Source: CAWGOF01 sp963824225 (GTDB lineage: Bacteria; Acidobacteriota; Polarisedimenticolia; Polarisedimenticolales; Polarisedimenticolaceae). Taken from it: DNA of 64,000 bases. The position numbers and the translations under genes are program-made. The DNA is taken from positions 558,001 to 622,000 of the forward strand of contig CAWGOF010000002.1 in the NCBI GenBank assembly GCA_963824225.1. Reading direction: 5' to 3'. A model generated the notes under the pieces. It worked only from the letters and a program-made list of their open reading frames with translations. It was not told where the DNA came from and ran no database searches. Below, piece by piece: positions 16,911-27,552 of this stretch. Every line of letters starts with the position of its first letter. Position 1 is the stretch's first letter.

Positions 16911-17362
16911 ACGCGTGGCCCGCGGGAGCGCCCACGGTCGGGCAGCGCGCACGCCGCTCGCGCGCCGTCACCGACTCGGACATCGTCCGGTTCACCGAGA
17001 TCTCAGGCGACCGCAACCCGCTGCACTACGACGCCGAGGCCGCGAGGCGCACGAAGATGGGTGGCATCGTCGTCCAGGGCGGCGTCACGAGCGCGATCCT
17101 GAACGCGGTCGTAGCCGAGGACCTGCCCGGCCCGGGCACCGTGTTCCTGCACGTCGACTGGAGCTTCCGCGCGCCCGTGCGGCCCGGCGACACGATCACG
17201 GGCGAGGTCGAGGTGCTCGAGGTGCGCACGGACAAGCCGATCACGCGCCTGCGGACGACCGTGACGCGCGACGATGGCGTCGTCGCCCTCGAGGGCCACG
17301 CCCTGTGCTACACGATGTGGGTGGGGTCAGGTCTCGGGGTCAGGTCTCGGGGTCAGGTCTAA
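16907..17362 (+). CDS. MaoC-like (R)-hydratase / dehydratase
   Basis: This 151-residue hot-dog-fold protein carries the hydratase-2 motif: FTEISGDRNPLHYDAEAA contains the catalytic Asp and His of MaoC/PhaJ enzymes that hydrate trans-2-enoyl-CoA. The ATG overlaps the stop of the upstream propeller gene. The last dozen codons (GSGLGVRSRGQV) are encoded by the 13-bp repeat array at 17323-17426, which also supplies the TAA stop; the ancestral C-terminus therefore appears to have been replaced or extended by the repeat. Catalytic function should not depend on this tail. Confidence 0.85.
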   Translation: MNAWPAGAPTVGQRARRSRAVTDSDIVRFTEISGDRNPLHYDAEAARRTKMGGIVVQGGVTSAILNAVVAEDLPGPGTVFLHVDWSFRAPVRPGDTITGEVEVLEVRTDKPITRLRTTVTRDDGVVALEGHALCYTMWVGSGLGVRSRGQV

Positions 17363-17426
17363 GGGTCAGGTCTAAGGGTCAGGCACCGAGACCTGACCCC
17401 GAGACCTGACCCCGAGACCTGACCCC
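17323..17426. repeat. Array of eight 13-bp units, five direct then three inverted
   Basis: The unit GGGGTCAGGTCTC (with TA or AGGG variants) occurs five times head to tail at 17323, 17336, 17349, 17362 and 17375, the fifth ending in CACC. It then occurs three times in the opposite orientation at 17388, 17401 and 17414. The whole array is exactly 104 bp and can fold into a long stem. It lies between the convergent ends of the MaoC-like gene and the transketolase. Its form resembles REP/BIME elements mobilised by RAYT transposases, but no transposase is in the window. Confidence 0.85.
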
Positions 17427-17432
17427 AGCATC

Positions 17433-19801
17433 TCAATGGCGCTCCGCGGCGTCGACGGCGGAACGGAGGGTGCGCAGCCGTTGGTCGCGCTCGCGGACGA
17501 ACCGCTCGATCCCCTCGAGGACGTGCTTCGGTGACAGGTGCGCCTCGTCGACGACCTCGTCGACGGTACCGCCCGTGCGCCAGCGGTCGTCCCAGTCGGA
17601 GGTCAGCGAGTACTCGGCCACGACCTCGTTGTCGATCCAGTCGAACGCCAGGCGCAGGCCGCGGTTGGTGATCACCATCGCGTCCCACCGATCGCCGACG
17701 GGCGCGATCCGCTCGCGGTACGCCGCATCCTGCAGGGCGAAGAGCTGCGGGCTGATCGCCGCGACGATCTTGACGTTCCAGCCGGCCTTGTCGATCTCCG
17801 GCAGTGCCTGCACGACGTTCTTCGTCGTCGACGTGCCCTGGACGAAGACCGTTCCGTGCTTCGGCTTGTCTTCGGCGTAGCGTCGGATCAGGTACGCGCC
17901 GCGCGCGGCCTCGAAGTGCGAGGCCATGCCGAGCGCCGCGCGATCGGGGATCGTGACGTTCGGGCGCGTCAGGTGCAGGGCGACGATCGGGGCCGAGGTC
18001 TGCGAGCGCCGCGGCGAGCACGACCGGGACCTCGTTGTACTCCCACGGGTGCAGGTCGATCACGTGGCCGTCGGGGAAGAGCTGCGTCACGCCGGGCGCG
18101 AAGATGCCGAAGTGCGTGCGCGAGTCCTCGGCGGTCTCGGGGCCCGAGTGCCCGGCGACCCAGATCACCTTGCCGACCTTCAGGTCGCAGTCCTGCGCGA
18201 GCTGGCTGAACAGGCGCATCGGCCCGTACTTGAGGTACGAGAACGAGCCGTAGGTCGAGCACGCGGCCCAGAACCCGTCGAACTCGGCCATCGGATCCGC
18301 GGCCAGGTTGACCGACGCGATCCCGACCGAGATCCCGGCGTTCGTGAACTCGGTGATCTGCTGCGGCAGGAGCGACGCCCTCGGGGTTCTTGTTGCGCTC
18401 GTACCAGCCCCAGCCTTCGACGCCGCCCGAGCCCTGCGACGAACCCGACGATGTTGGTCGACTCGGCGAGGTCGGCCGAGCAGGCGATGAACAGCGGCCG
18501 GCCGTACTCCTTGCGGGCGAACGAGTTGACCCACGCGCCCCACGTGGCGAGCGCCGCGCGGTTCGGTTGCGTGGCGCCGGGCTTGGCCCACATCGACTCG
18601 GGGTAGCTCCGGAAGTCGCACAGCCGCGGGTCCTGGAAGATCGTCGCCCGGCGGCCGCCGAGGCGGAACCCCGGCAGCTCGTCGGGCACCGACTCCGCGA
18701 GCTCGACGAGCCGATCGCTCAGATAGTCGGCGACGCCGCGATGCTCGCGCATCACGGTCATCGCGGCACGCAGGTTGGCCTCGGCCTGCGCCCGCACGCG
18801 GCCGCGTTCTCGGGCGGCGGGCCATCGACGCCCTCGTACGGCGACGCCGTACTTGGTCATGAACTGCTTGCGCAGCTCCCAGAACTGCTCGCTGTTCATC
18901 TTGTGCGGGGTGCCGTGCGACTTGTTGTCGTAGACCAGGTAGCCGCGGCCCTTGCGCGTCTTGAACCACCCGACGGTCGGAACACGCTCGGTGTTCTCGC
19001 CGCGCGTGACCTCGAGCACGACGCGCGTCGCCTCGGCCCACTCCGAGCCCTGCTCCGTGCCCAGAACACGCCAGCCGTACGGGGCGAACCAGTCGACCGG
19101 CGCGCCGTGCACGACCGACGACACGGCGTTGTCGTCGATGCCGTAGTCGTTCCAGTCGAGCAGGAAGACCAGGTTGTCGAGGCCCAGGCCCCACGCCGAG
19201 TTGCGCGTCTCGTGGCTCGCGCCGGGAGTGAGCCCGCCCTCGCCCTCGACCGCGAACACCTTGACCTCGCTCGCTCCCGCGCGCTTGAGCGCGAACGCCT
19301 GCCCGGCGGCGGGCGGCATGCCGTGCCCCGAGGGCCCGGTGTTCCACTTGAGGAACAGCGTCTTGCCCTCCATCTCGGCGTGTCCGGGGAGGCCGCCGCG
19401 GCGCCGCAGCAGGAGCAGGTCCTCCCACGTCAGCGCATGCTTGCCCGCGTGCGGGAACGCGAACCGCGGGTCCTGCGTGCGCGCATGGCGCACGCGGAGC
19501 GACTCGTTGAGACGGCGAGCGTGGCGTAGATCAGCGGGATCGTGTGCCCGGCCGACAGCACGAACCGGTCGGAAAACCGGCGCCATGGACGCAGGACGTC
19601 CCAGCGCATCCCGCCCGACAGCAGCAGCGAAAGCAGCAGGTGAACCTTCGACCGCGAGCCGCCAGGGTGACCGCTCTGCCGGTAGTTCAGCATCAGGTCG
19701 ATCATCTCGTCGACCAGGTCCTTGGCCACTTCCCAGTCGGCGAAGTGCCGCTGCGCCTCGGCGTACAGGCGCTCGACCGGCGACTCGGTGCTCGTGCTCA
19801 C
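17433..19801 (-). pseudogene. tkt: Transketolase, interrupted by several frameshifts
   Basis: The three minus-strand frames together encode one transketolase of about 790 residues, but no single frame is open. In order: residues from a GTG start at 19801 (GGGGAGG site upstream) with SGHPGGSRSKVHLLL; a shift near 19515; the TPP-binding region EGEGGLTPGASHETRNS and LLDWNDYGIDD; paired shifts near 18845 and 18790; further shifts near 18433 and 18380; a pyrimidine-binding part; a shift near 18003; and an intact C-terminal domain to 17433. The catalytic and TPP motifs remain well conserved and no in-phase stop is needed, which favours sequence errors over decay. It lies 17 bases after the aminotransferase stop, as if in one operon. 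Confidence 0.75.
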
Positions 19802-19818
19802 GTCGATCCTCCCCGTGC

Positions 19819-21021
<1,203 letters not shown>

Positions 21022-21049
21022 GGCTGCCCCTCCGCTGTGGGATGGGCGG

Positions 21050-21079
21050 ATTCTAGCCGTGGCCGGGCCGGCCGGGCAA
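21050..21079 (-). promoter_or_regulatory. Promoter of the aminotransferase-transketolase unit
   Basis: On the minus strand, TTGCCC (21079-21074) and TAGAAT (21055-21050) are separated by 18 bases, a good sigma-70-type fit. The ribosome site GGAGGGG and the ATG at 21021 follow. TAGAAT recurs upstream of other genes in this window. Confidence 0.5.
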
Positions 21080-21083
21080 TTCG

Positions 21084-21130
21084 CCCCGTCCTGCCGGTGC
21101 AGGACGCGTCCTGCCGGTGGCAAGACGGGG
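21084..21130 (-). terminator. Large hairpin after the PDZ gene
   Basis: CCCCGTCCTGCC at one end pairs with GGCAAGACGGGG at the other with one mismatch, and the inner GTCCTG and CAGGAC sequences can form alternative stems. It lies 14 bases beyond the PDZ gene's stop and before the aminotransferase promoter. There is no U-tract, so a rho-independent role is uncertain; it may be an insulating structure. Confidence 0.35.
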
Positions 21131-21144
21131 ATTCCGACCGTGCG

Positions 21145-22275
21145 TCAGACGACCGGGGCGGGCGGAAGCGGCGGAACCGGGGGCTGGGGCGGCGCGGGCG
21201 GAGCAGGCTGGGCCAGCGGCCGGGGTGCGGACCGCGGTGCCACAGCCGGACGCGGCGCCGCAGCCGGCGGCGCCGCAGCCGGCGGCGCCGGAACCGCACG
21301 CAGCGCCGGAGCCGGCGGCGCCGGTAGCGGCGGCGGCGGGCCCAGGAACGCGCGCGGGCCGGCCGAATCGTCCTCTTCGTCCTCGTCGGGGAGCGACACC
21401 TCGACGCGCGTGCGATCGCCGTTGCGGATCACCTCGACGCCGAACGTGTCTCCCTGCCGGTCGGCCAGGGCCTCGCGCAGGTCTTCCACGCTCTCGATCG
21501 GCTGATCGTCGATCGCCACGATCATGTCGCCGACCCGGATCCCGGCGTGCTCGGCCGGCATCCCCTTGATGACCTTGCTCACGAGCACGCCCGTCTCGCC
21601 GTCGCCGCCGAAATGCTGGCGCAGCTCGGGTGTCGCCTCGACGAGCTGGACACCGAGGCGCGCCCTTCCGCCCATCCGCATCATGCCGAGCCCCTGGTTC
21701 CAGTACATCTCCGGGATCTTGATCTTCTCGAGACCCTTCAGGCCCTCGCGGACCCCTTCCTCGATCTCCGGGCTCAGATCCTCGAGGTTCTGCAGCGTGT
21801 AGTTGCCCGGCCCGAACGCCCAGGAGTGCTTGCGCTCGCCGAGCTCGGCGTCGATCGTCTTCTTCTTGCCGTCGCGCAGCACGACGATCGAGACCTTGTC
21901 GCCCGCGTCGTGGGATCGGATCCGCTTGGCCAGTCCACCCGGACCGCGCACGGTCGAGCCGTCGAACGACACGATGACGTCGCCGTCCTCGAGACCCGCG
22001 TGATCGGCGGGCGACCCGTCGATGACCTCGGTGATCCGCGCTCCGCCGTCGGGACTCTCCGTGTCCTCTTCCGTCTGCACGCCGAGGTACGCGCCGGCCT
22101 CGTCATGGACCCAGTACATGCCAGGGGCGTCCGGCGGCTCCGGCGTCTCGACTTCGTCCTCGTCCTCGTCGGCGTCCCGGTCCCGGCTGCCGGCGACGGA
22201 GGCGCCCAGGGCAACGACCGCGAGCCCCACGGCGAGTATCGCCAGGGCCCGGCGCACATTCGTTTCGAAGCTCAT
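21145..22275 (-). CDS. Exported twin-PDZ protein without a protease domain
   Basis: This 376-residue protein has an N-terminal signal/anchor (about 10-30), an acidic spacer (DRDADEDEDEVETPE), PDZ domain 1 (about 60-135, with GSPADHAGLEDGDVIVSFDG), a linker with helices (140-205), PDZ domain 2 (about 208-290, with GMPAEHAGIRVGDMIVAIDD), an acidic patch and a long Pro/Ala-rich tail. No trypsin-like catalytic domain is present, so it is not a DegP/HtrA protease. It may be a periplasmic scaffold or an adaptor that presents substrates. The ATG has an AGGAGGT site. The Pro/Ala tail (21180-21350 in DNA) is low-complexity. Confidence 0.82.
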   Translation of the reverse strand: MSFETNVRRALAILAVGLAVVALGASVAGSRDRDADEDEDEVETPEPPDAPGMYWVHDEAGAYLGVQTEEDTESPDGGARITEVIDGSPADHAGLEDGDVIVSFDGSTVRGPGGLAKRIRSHDAGDKVSIVVLRDGKKKTIDAELGERKHSWAFGPGNYTLQNLEDLSPEIEEGVREGLKGLEKIKIPEMYWNQGLGMMRMGGRARLGVQLVEATPELRQHFGGDGETGVLVSKVIKGMPAEHAGIRVGDMIVAIDDQPIESVEDLREALADRQGDTFGVEVIRNGDRTRVEVSLPDEDEEDDSAGPRAFLGPPPPLPAPPAPALRAVPAPPAAAPPAAAPRPAVAPRSAPRPLAQPAPPAPPQPPVPPLPPAPVV

Positions 22276-22418
22276 TCCGACGTACCTCCTAGCGTGGTCA
22301 TCCGCCCCTTGAGACGTCCAGCCGGCCGGAAAGACGAGCCGCCCGGTCCCTGACCCATCCTACGCTACGATGGCGCGCTCGGGGCGGTGCGAGGGGGGCT
22401 GCGCCCTGGGCTACTGAC

Positions 22419-24137
22419 CTACTGGCCGCAGGCGTTGCTCGCGACCTTGCTCGTGATGCCGCACTCGAGCGAGGCTCCAGCGGTTCCGGGGCCGCTCCGC
22501 TCGAGGTCCGCGCCGTCCTTGCCCCACGAGCCCTCGGTCGCGATCGCGTCGTGAGCCACGACGAGCAGCCAGATCAGACCGCTCGAATCGACCGGGCCGG
22601 GAGACGGGCTCCAGACGAAGGGCGACGTGATCCCGATGTCGCAGCGCGCGCCCGCGAGCGCGTAGGTCCCGCCGGGGGTCGCGGGCAGACCGGACCCGGT
22701 GCCGTAGAGGATCTGGTACCCGCGTGCGTCGCAACCGGTCGTGTCCCACGAGATGGATAGGCTCGAGCCTGCGGCGTCGAGCTTGGCGACGCGCAGCGAC
22801 TCGCCGCCCGCCGATCCGTCCGGAACGCCGGGCGGCGGACCGGGCGCTGTCGCTGTGAGCGAGGCCACACGCGTCAGTCGTCCCGTCGCCGTCATGTCCA
22901 GGCCGGTGACGAGCAGCAGCTCCCCTGCCGCGTCTTCCGCCACGGTGATCACGCCCGGACCGAGCGGCGCCCCCGCCGCATCGATCGCCACGCGTCGGAT
23001 CACACCCGTATCCGGCGCCATCGCGAACAGTCGACCGCTGACGTAGTCGCTGAACACGTAGTGTCCGATGAGCGGCCGCAGCAACGAGCCGCGATACACC
23101 ACGCCGCCGACGATCGATCGATCGCCCTGCGTGTGGTCCATCTGGGCGATCGGGTCGACGCCCGCGAACCCCACGGGCACGCAGCTCGCGTCGTTCGTCA
23201 CGCCGTGGAAGTCGAGGAACGCGAACGAGCCCTCCTTGTCGTTCCAGCCGTAGTATTTCCCGGGCTCGACCTCGTCGATCTCCTCGATGTCGTCCTCGCC
23301 GATGTCCGCGACGTACAGAGCGCCGGTGTTGCGGTCGAACGACATGCGCCACGGGTTGCGGAACCCGTAGGCCCACAGCACGTCGAGCCTCCCGTCCGCG
23401 CCGAGGAACGGGTTCGTCTGCGGGATGCCGTACTTGCCGTTCGGACCCGGGTTCCCCGGGTCGATGCGCAGGACCGATCCGTCGACCGTCGTCCCGTCGA
23501 GCACACCCGCGGCGGTCATGTCGTCGTCGCCCTTCGACGCGTAGAGATACCGATCCGGTCCGAACACCAGCTCGTCGACGTTGTGCACGGTGCTCTTCGA
23601 GTTGACGCGCAAGACCTCGCGCTTGGAGAACGGATCGACGACGTTCGGGTTCGACGCGCTGGCCCGCCACTCGTAGATCACGCTCTGATGCGACACGGGG
23701 GAAGCCGCGCCGAAGTCCGCCACGCCCGAGCCCGCCGGCTCCTGCGACACCGTGTACAGCTTCCGCTCGCCCGCGCTCGCCGGGACCGCGAAATCGGGAT
23801 GGAACACGATGCTCGACATCGCGCTTCCGGCATCGAGCGTCGTGGTCGCGCTGATGTCGAGGAACGGCACGGGCAGGAGCGTCCCGTTCTGGACGATGCG
23901 CACGCGCCCCGCACGCTCGGTGACGAACAGGCGCCCGCTGCCGTCACCGGGGTCCGCGACGTCGACCGGGAACACGAGCGTCGAGGCGACGTCCGCGAGC
24001 CGGACGGTGAACGGGCTCGCCGCGATCGGCCCAGGAATCGGATCGGCCATCGCCGTGCACGCCGCATCGATCGGTCGGCCGGAGGCCAAGGTCGAGACCA
24101 GGCCGGAGAGGAGGAGCCAGCAGCGACGTCGAAGCAA
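22419..24137 (-). CDS. Secreted sugar dehydrogenase-like propeller (copy 3, divergent)
   Basis: This 572-residue exported protein has a signal peptide (about 1-26) and a GSDH-type propeller with GDGSGRLFVTERAGRVRIV, MSSIVFHPDF, NVDELVFGPDRYLYASKGDDD and WAYGFRNPWRMSFD. It is homologous in fold to the two tandem copies at 13.6-16.9 kb but clearly more distant. The C-terminus carries a different fibronectin-like module ending with a Cys-containing segment (GITSKVASNACGQ). The start is a TTG at 24137 preceded by GAGGTG at a good distance. It is divergent from the kinase gene, with 85 bases between starts. Confidence 0.82.
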   Translation of the reverse strand: MLRRRCWLLLSGLVSTLASGRPIDAACTAMADPIPGPIAASPFTVRLADVASTLVFPVDVADPGDGSGRLFVTERAGRVRIVQNGTLLPVPFLDISATTTLDAGSAMSSIVFHPDFAVPASAGERKLYTVSQEPAGSGVADFGAASPVSHQSVIYEWRASASNPNVVDPFSKREVLRVNSKSTVHNVDELVFGPDRYLYASKGDDDMTAAGVLDGTTVDGSVLRIDPGNPGPNGKYGIPQTNPFLGADGRLDVLWAYGFRNPWRMSFDRNTGALYVADIGEDDIEEIDEVEPGKYYGWNDKEGSFAFLDFHGVTNDASCVPVGFAGVDPIAQMDHTQGDRSIVGGVVYRGSLLRPLIGHYVFSDYVSGRLFAMAPDTGVIRRVAIDAAGAPLGPGVITVAEDAAGELLLVTGLDMTATGRLTRVASLTATAPGPPPGVPDGSAGGESLRVAKLDAAGSSLSISWDTTGCDARGYQILYGTGSGLPATPGGTYALAGARCDIGITSPFVWSPSPGPVDSSGLIWLLVVAHDAIATEGSWGKDGADLERSGPGTAGASLECGITSKVASNACGQ

Positions 24138-24222
24138 GTCGCACCTCGTTCCGGCCTAGCATACGCTTGCGGGCAGGCTAAGATGCCCCCACGAGTCTCT
24201 CTCCCCCACGAGGTGGCGCGCG

Positions 24223-26901
24223 ATGTCGCTCGAGTCCGGCAAGAGTCTGCTGCACTACCGCCTGGCGGAGAAGATCGGCGAGGGCGGGATGGGCGTCGTG
24301 TGGAAGGCGCTCGACACCACGCTCGGCCGTCCCGTCGCGGTGAAGATCCTGCCCGATCTGTTCGTCCACGACCCCGAGCGCCTGGGGCGCTTCGAGCGCG
24401 AGGCCCGGCTGCTCGCGTCGCTGAACCATCCGAACATCGCGGCGATCTACGGGCTGCACGAGTCGGGCGGCACGCGGTTCCTGGCCATGGAGCTCGTCGG
24501 CGGCGAGGACCTCGGACGCCGGATCGCCGAGGGACCGATCCCGATCGACGAGGCGGTGCGCATCGCGCTCCAGCTCGCCGAGGGGCTGGAGACCGCGCAC
24601 GAGCACGGGGTCGTCCACCGCGACCTGAAGCCCGCGAACATCCAGGTGACGGACGAAGGGCAGGTCAAGATCCTCGATTTCGGCCTGGCCAAGGCGCTCG
24701 GCGGTGACCCGACGTCTTCGGGATCGGGCGCGGTATCACAGACGGTCACGTCGGCCGGAACGCGCGTCGGCATGATCCTCGGGACCGCGGCGTACATGAG
24801 CCCCGAGCAAGCGAAGGGCAAGTCGGTCGACCGCCGCACCGACATCTGGGCCTTCGGCGCCGTGCTCTACGAGATGCTGTGCGCGCGCCGGCTGTTCGAC
24901 GGCGAGACGGCGTCCGAGATGATCGCGGCGGTGCTGAAGACCGACCCCGATCTCGCGACGCTCCCGCCCAAGACGCCGCCCGCGCTCAAGCGCCTGATCG
25001 AGCGCTGCCTCGAGAAAGACCCGCGCCACCGCCTGCGGGACATCGGCGACGCCCGCGTGGCGCTCGAGGAGATCCAGTCGGGCAAGGCGGAGATCCCGGC
25101 GGTCGCCGTGGCTGCCCCCGGTGCGGCGCGCAGACCGCTCGTGTGGGCTGGCGCCGCAGCGCTCGGTGCCGCGCTCGTGACCGCGGCGGTGCTGTGGTTC
25201 CTGCGTCCTGCTGTCCCGGCCCCGCTTCCGCTGAGGCTCGAGGCCCTCGTCACCGGCGACCAGCCGTTGCTGCAGATCCAGGGCAGTGCCGTCGCCCTGT
25301 CACCCGAGGGGCGCTTCCTGGCCTACGTGATCGGAACCGCGAGCGACGTCTCAGCGACGCGCATGTACCTGCGGAATCTGGGACGCTTCGAGGACACGCC
25401 GCTCGCGGGAACGGAGTCGGCGTACAACCCGTTCTTCTCGCCCGACGGCCAGTGGATCGGCTTCGTCACGCCGCAGTCGCTGAAGAAGGTGTCGATCGCG
25501 GGCGGCACACCTCTGGTGCTGTGCCAGGTAGCCCTCAGCCGCGGTGCGACGTGGGGCGACAACGGCGCCATCGTCTTCGCGCCCAACCCGGCGAGCGGCC
25601 TGATGCAGCTACCGGCCGCCGGCGGAACGCCGGTCGAGCTGACGAAGCTCGGCGAGGGCGAGGTCAGCCATCGCTGGCCGCAGTTCCTGCCCGGCGGAAA
25701 ACGCGTGCTGTTCAACTCGTACAAGACGGGCGACCGCAACACGGGACGTATCGAGGTCGTCGACATCGAGACGGGCGAGCGCACCGTCGTCCACGAGGGC
25801 GGCACCTACGCCCGCTACTCGGCCTCGGGCCACGTGCTGTACTTGAACAACCGGACGCTGTTCGCCGCGCCGTTCGACCTCGCGGCACAGAAGATGACCG
25901 CCCTGCCCGCACCGGTGCTCCAGGACATCGGCACGAGCGTCGAGGGCGGCGGCCAGTACGACGTCTCGACGAACGGCACGATCGTCTTCCTGACGGGCCA
26001 GGCCGCAGGCGCGCGCAACACGCTCGTGTGGGCCGATCGCCAGGGGCGGACGACGCCGGTGACCGAGACGCAGCGCGAGTATCAGACACCGCCGCGGCTC
26101 TCGCCCGATGGCCGGCGCATCGCGGTGAGCGTGATCTCCGAGGGCAACATCGACGTCTGGGTTCACGATCTCGAGCGCGACACGCAGACCCGGCTGACGT
26201 TCGACGAGGGCCGCGATCTCTACCCGGTCTGGTCCCACGACGGGCAGTACCTCTATTTCACGTCGAACCGGGCCGGGAAGTGGTCGATCCTGCGCAAGCG
26301 CACCGACGGCACCGGCACCGAGGAGTCGATGTTCGAATCGACGGAGGAGGCCGACGTCTATTCGGCGTCGCCCGACGGGCGGTTCCTCGGCTTCCACCTC
26401 CTGTCGCCGACCGGCGACTCGTCGATCCTGCCTCTCGAAGGCGATCGCAAGCCGCGCAAGCTGTTCCAGACCGCGTCGTCCGACGGCGACCCGGTGTTCT
26501 CCCCCGACGGCAGGTGGGTGTCCTACGACTCCGAGGAGTCGGGGCGCTGGGAGGTCTACGTCCGGCCTCTCGACGGCGACGGGCGCTGGCAGGTCTCGGC
26601 CCAGGGTGGTGAGTTCGCGCGCTGGTCGCGCGACGGCCAAACGATCTTCTACCAGAACCGCGGCCGGGAGACGTTCCGCGTGCCGGTGAAAGCGAGCGGC
26701 GGGTCGTTCGAGGTCGGCCGTCCGGAGAAGATGTTCGAGCTGCCGGCCGGGGTCCAGCCCGACTGGGACGTCGCTCCCGACGGCAGCCGATTCCTGCTCG
26801 TGCAGGGCGAGCTGGGCTCGGTCGCGAACGGCCGCAACATGGTCAAGCTGACCTTCCACTGGTTCGAGGACCTGAAGACGCTGCTCGCCAGGCCGAGCTA
26901 A
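24223..26901 (+). CDS. Membrane Ser/Thr protein kinase with TolB-like propeller
   Basis: This is an 892-residue one-pass receptor kinase. The cytoplasmic kinase domain (12-285) is complete: GEGGMG loop (19-24), Lys41, catalytic Asp134 in HRDLKPAN, DFG (152-154), and GTAAYMSPEQ in place of APE. A transmembrane helix follows (307-327), then an extracytoplasmic PD40/WD40-like beta-propeller (about 335-885) with repeats such as FFSPDGQWIGF and RLSPDGRRIAV. This PknB-plus-TolB architecture is abundant in Acidobacteria and probably senses an envelope ligand. TAAGAT at 24179-24184 is a possible -10 box. The neighbours do not reveal its target. Confidence 0.92.
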   Translation: MSLESGKSLLHYRLAEKIGEGGMGVVWKALDTTLGRPVAVKILPDLFVHDPERLGRFEREARLLASLNHPNIAAIYGLHESGGTRFLAMELVGGEDLGRRIAEGPIPIDEAVRIALQLAEGLETAHEHGVVHRDLKPANIQVTDEGQVKILDFGLAKALGGDPTSSGSGAVSQTVTSAGTRVGMILGTAAYMSPEQAKGKSVDRRTDIWAFGAVLYEMLCARRLFDGETASEMIAAVLKTDPDLATLPPKTPPALKRLIERCLEKDPRHRLRDIGDARVALEEIQSGKAEIPAVAVAAPGAARRPLVWAGAAALGAALVTAAVLWFLRPAVPAPLPLRLEALVTGDQPLLQIQGSAVALSPEGRFLAYVIGTASDVSATRMYLRNLGRFEDTPLAGTESAYNPFFSPDGQWIGFVTPQSLKKVSIAGGTPLVLCQVALSRGATWGDNGAIVFAPNPASGLMQLPAAGGTPVELTKLGEGEVSHRWPQFLPGGKRVLFNSYKTGDRNTGRIEVVDIETGERTVVHEGGTYARYSASGHVLYLNNRTLFAAPFDLAAQKMTALPAPVLQDIGTSVEGGGQYDVSTNGTIVFLTGQAAGARNTLVWADRQGRTTPVTETQREYQTPPRLSPDGRRIAVSVISEGNIDVWVHDLERDTQTRLTFDEGRDLYPVWSHDGQYLYFTSNRAGKWSILRKRTDGTGTEESMFESTEEADVYSASPDGRFLGFHLLSPTGDSSILPLEGDRKPRKLFQTASSDGDPVFSPDGRWVSYDSEESGRWEVYVRPLDGDGRWQVSAQGGEFARWSRDGQTIFYQNRGRETFRVPVKASGGSFEVGRPEKMFELPAGVQPDWDVAPDGSRFLLVQGELGSVANGRNMVKLTFHWFEDLKTLLARPS

Positions 26902-26920
26902 GTCGTAGACGAGGGACACC

Positions 26921-27307
26921 TCACCACATCGATCGGATCGAGTAGCGCGTGATCGACTCGTCCGGCGTGAGCAGCACCATGCCCTCGACGATCGCCTGGC
27001 ACACGAGCATGCGATCGAACGGATCGCGGTGCAGCGCGGGGAGACGCCCGAGGTAGAGCGTCGCCTCCTCGCTCAGCGCGAGCGGCGCGATCCCGTGCCG
27101 CTGGCGCAGCGCCGGGATGTAGGTCTCCGCGCTCTCGGGCAGCGGCAACCGCCCGAGCCCGTGCTTGACCGCGATCTCCCACGTCGAGACGGAGCTCAGG
27201 AACACGTCGTTCTCCGAGCTGCGATAGACGTCCCGCGCGCGCTCCGACAGCTCGGGCGCATCGATGGCGATCCACAGGAACGTGCACGTGTCGAGCAGGA
27301 CCCTCAT
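26921..27307 (-). CDS. vapC: PIN-domain toxin, VapC type
   Basis: This 128-residue PIN-domain ribonuclease has the acidic catalytic residues in place: Asp6 (LLDTCTFLW), Glu44 (VSTWEIAVK), Asp95/Asp98 in DPFDRMLVCQA, and Asp116. VapC toxins cleave tRNA or rRNA and are held inactive by the cognate antitoxin. The start codon overlaps the antitoxin stop (ATGA, 27304-27307), the classical toxin-antitoxin arrangement with the antitoxin first. The kinase gene ends 19 bases beyond its stop on the other strand. Confidence 0.9.
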   Translation of the reverse strand: MRVLLDTCTFLWIAIDAPELSERARDVYRSSENDVFLSSVSTWEIAVKHGLGRLPLPESAETYIPALRQRHGIAPLALSEEATLYLGRLPALHRDPFDRMLVCQAIVEGMVLLTPDESITRYSIRSMW

Positions 27308-27552
27308 TCCGCGTCGCGGCCGTCGAAGCGGGTCAGAGTTTCCTCGGGCAACGGATCGAAGAACGAGCTCGGGACCTTCAGCTCGGCCTTGGCGAGACCG
27401 ACCGGACGCGGGCTCGTGCGCGCGGCCGGCACGGCTCGAATCTCCGCGATCGGCACGTTCCGCTTGCAGATGACGATCACTTCGTCACGCCTTAGGCGAG
27501 CGAGGTATTCGGACAGACGCGCCTTGGCTTCGTGAATGTTGATCCGAATCAT
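27304..27552 (-). CDS. Phd/YefM-like antitoxin paired with VapC
   Basis: This 82-residue protein starts with IHEAKARLSEYLARLRRDEVIVICKRNVPIAEI, the DNA-binding N-terminal fold of the Phd/YefM antitoxins often found with PIN toxins. The C-terminal part (SSFFDPLPEETLTRFDG) is the likely toxin-binding and flexible segment. It is predicted to neutralise the PIN toxin encoded next and to repress its own promoter. The AT-rich promoter region with two direct repeats (27544-27583) directly precedes it, and transcription may begin at the ATG. Confidence 0.85.
   Translation of the reverse strand: MIRINIHEAKARLSEYLARLRRDEVIVICKRNVPIAEIRAVPAARTSPRPVGLAKAELKVPSSFFDPLPEETLTRFDGRDAE

Noticed and set aside
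17323..17426. CRISPR array
   Set aside because: Units are 13 bp, contiguous without spacers, and reverse orientation, so it is not a CRISPR.
21180..21350. Short tandem repeat of GCCGCAGCCGGCGGC type
   Set aside because: It encodes the Pro/Ala tail of the PDZ protein in frame; low-complexity coding, not an element of its own.
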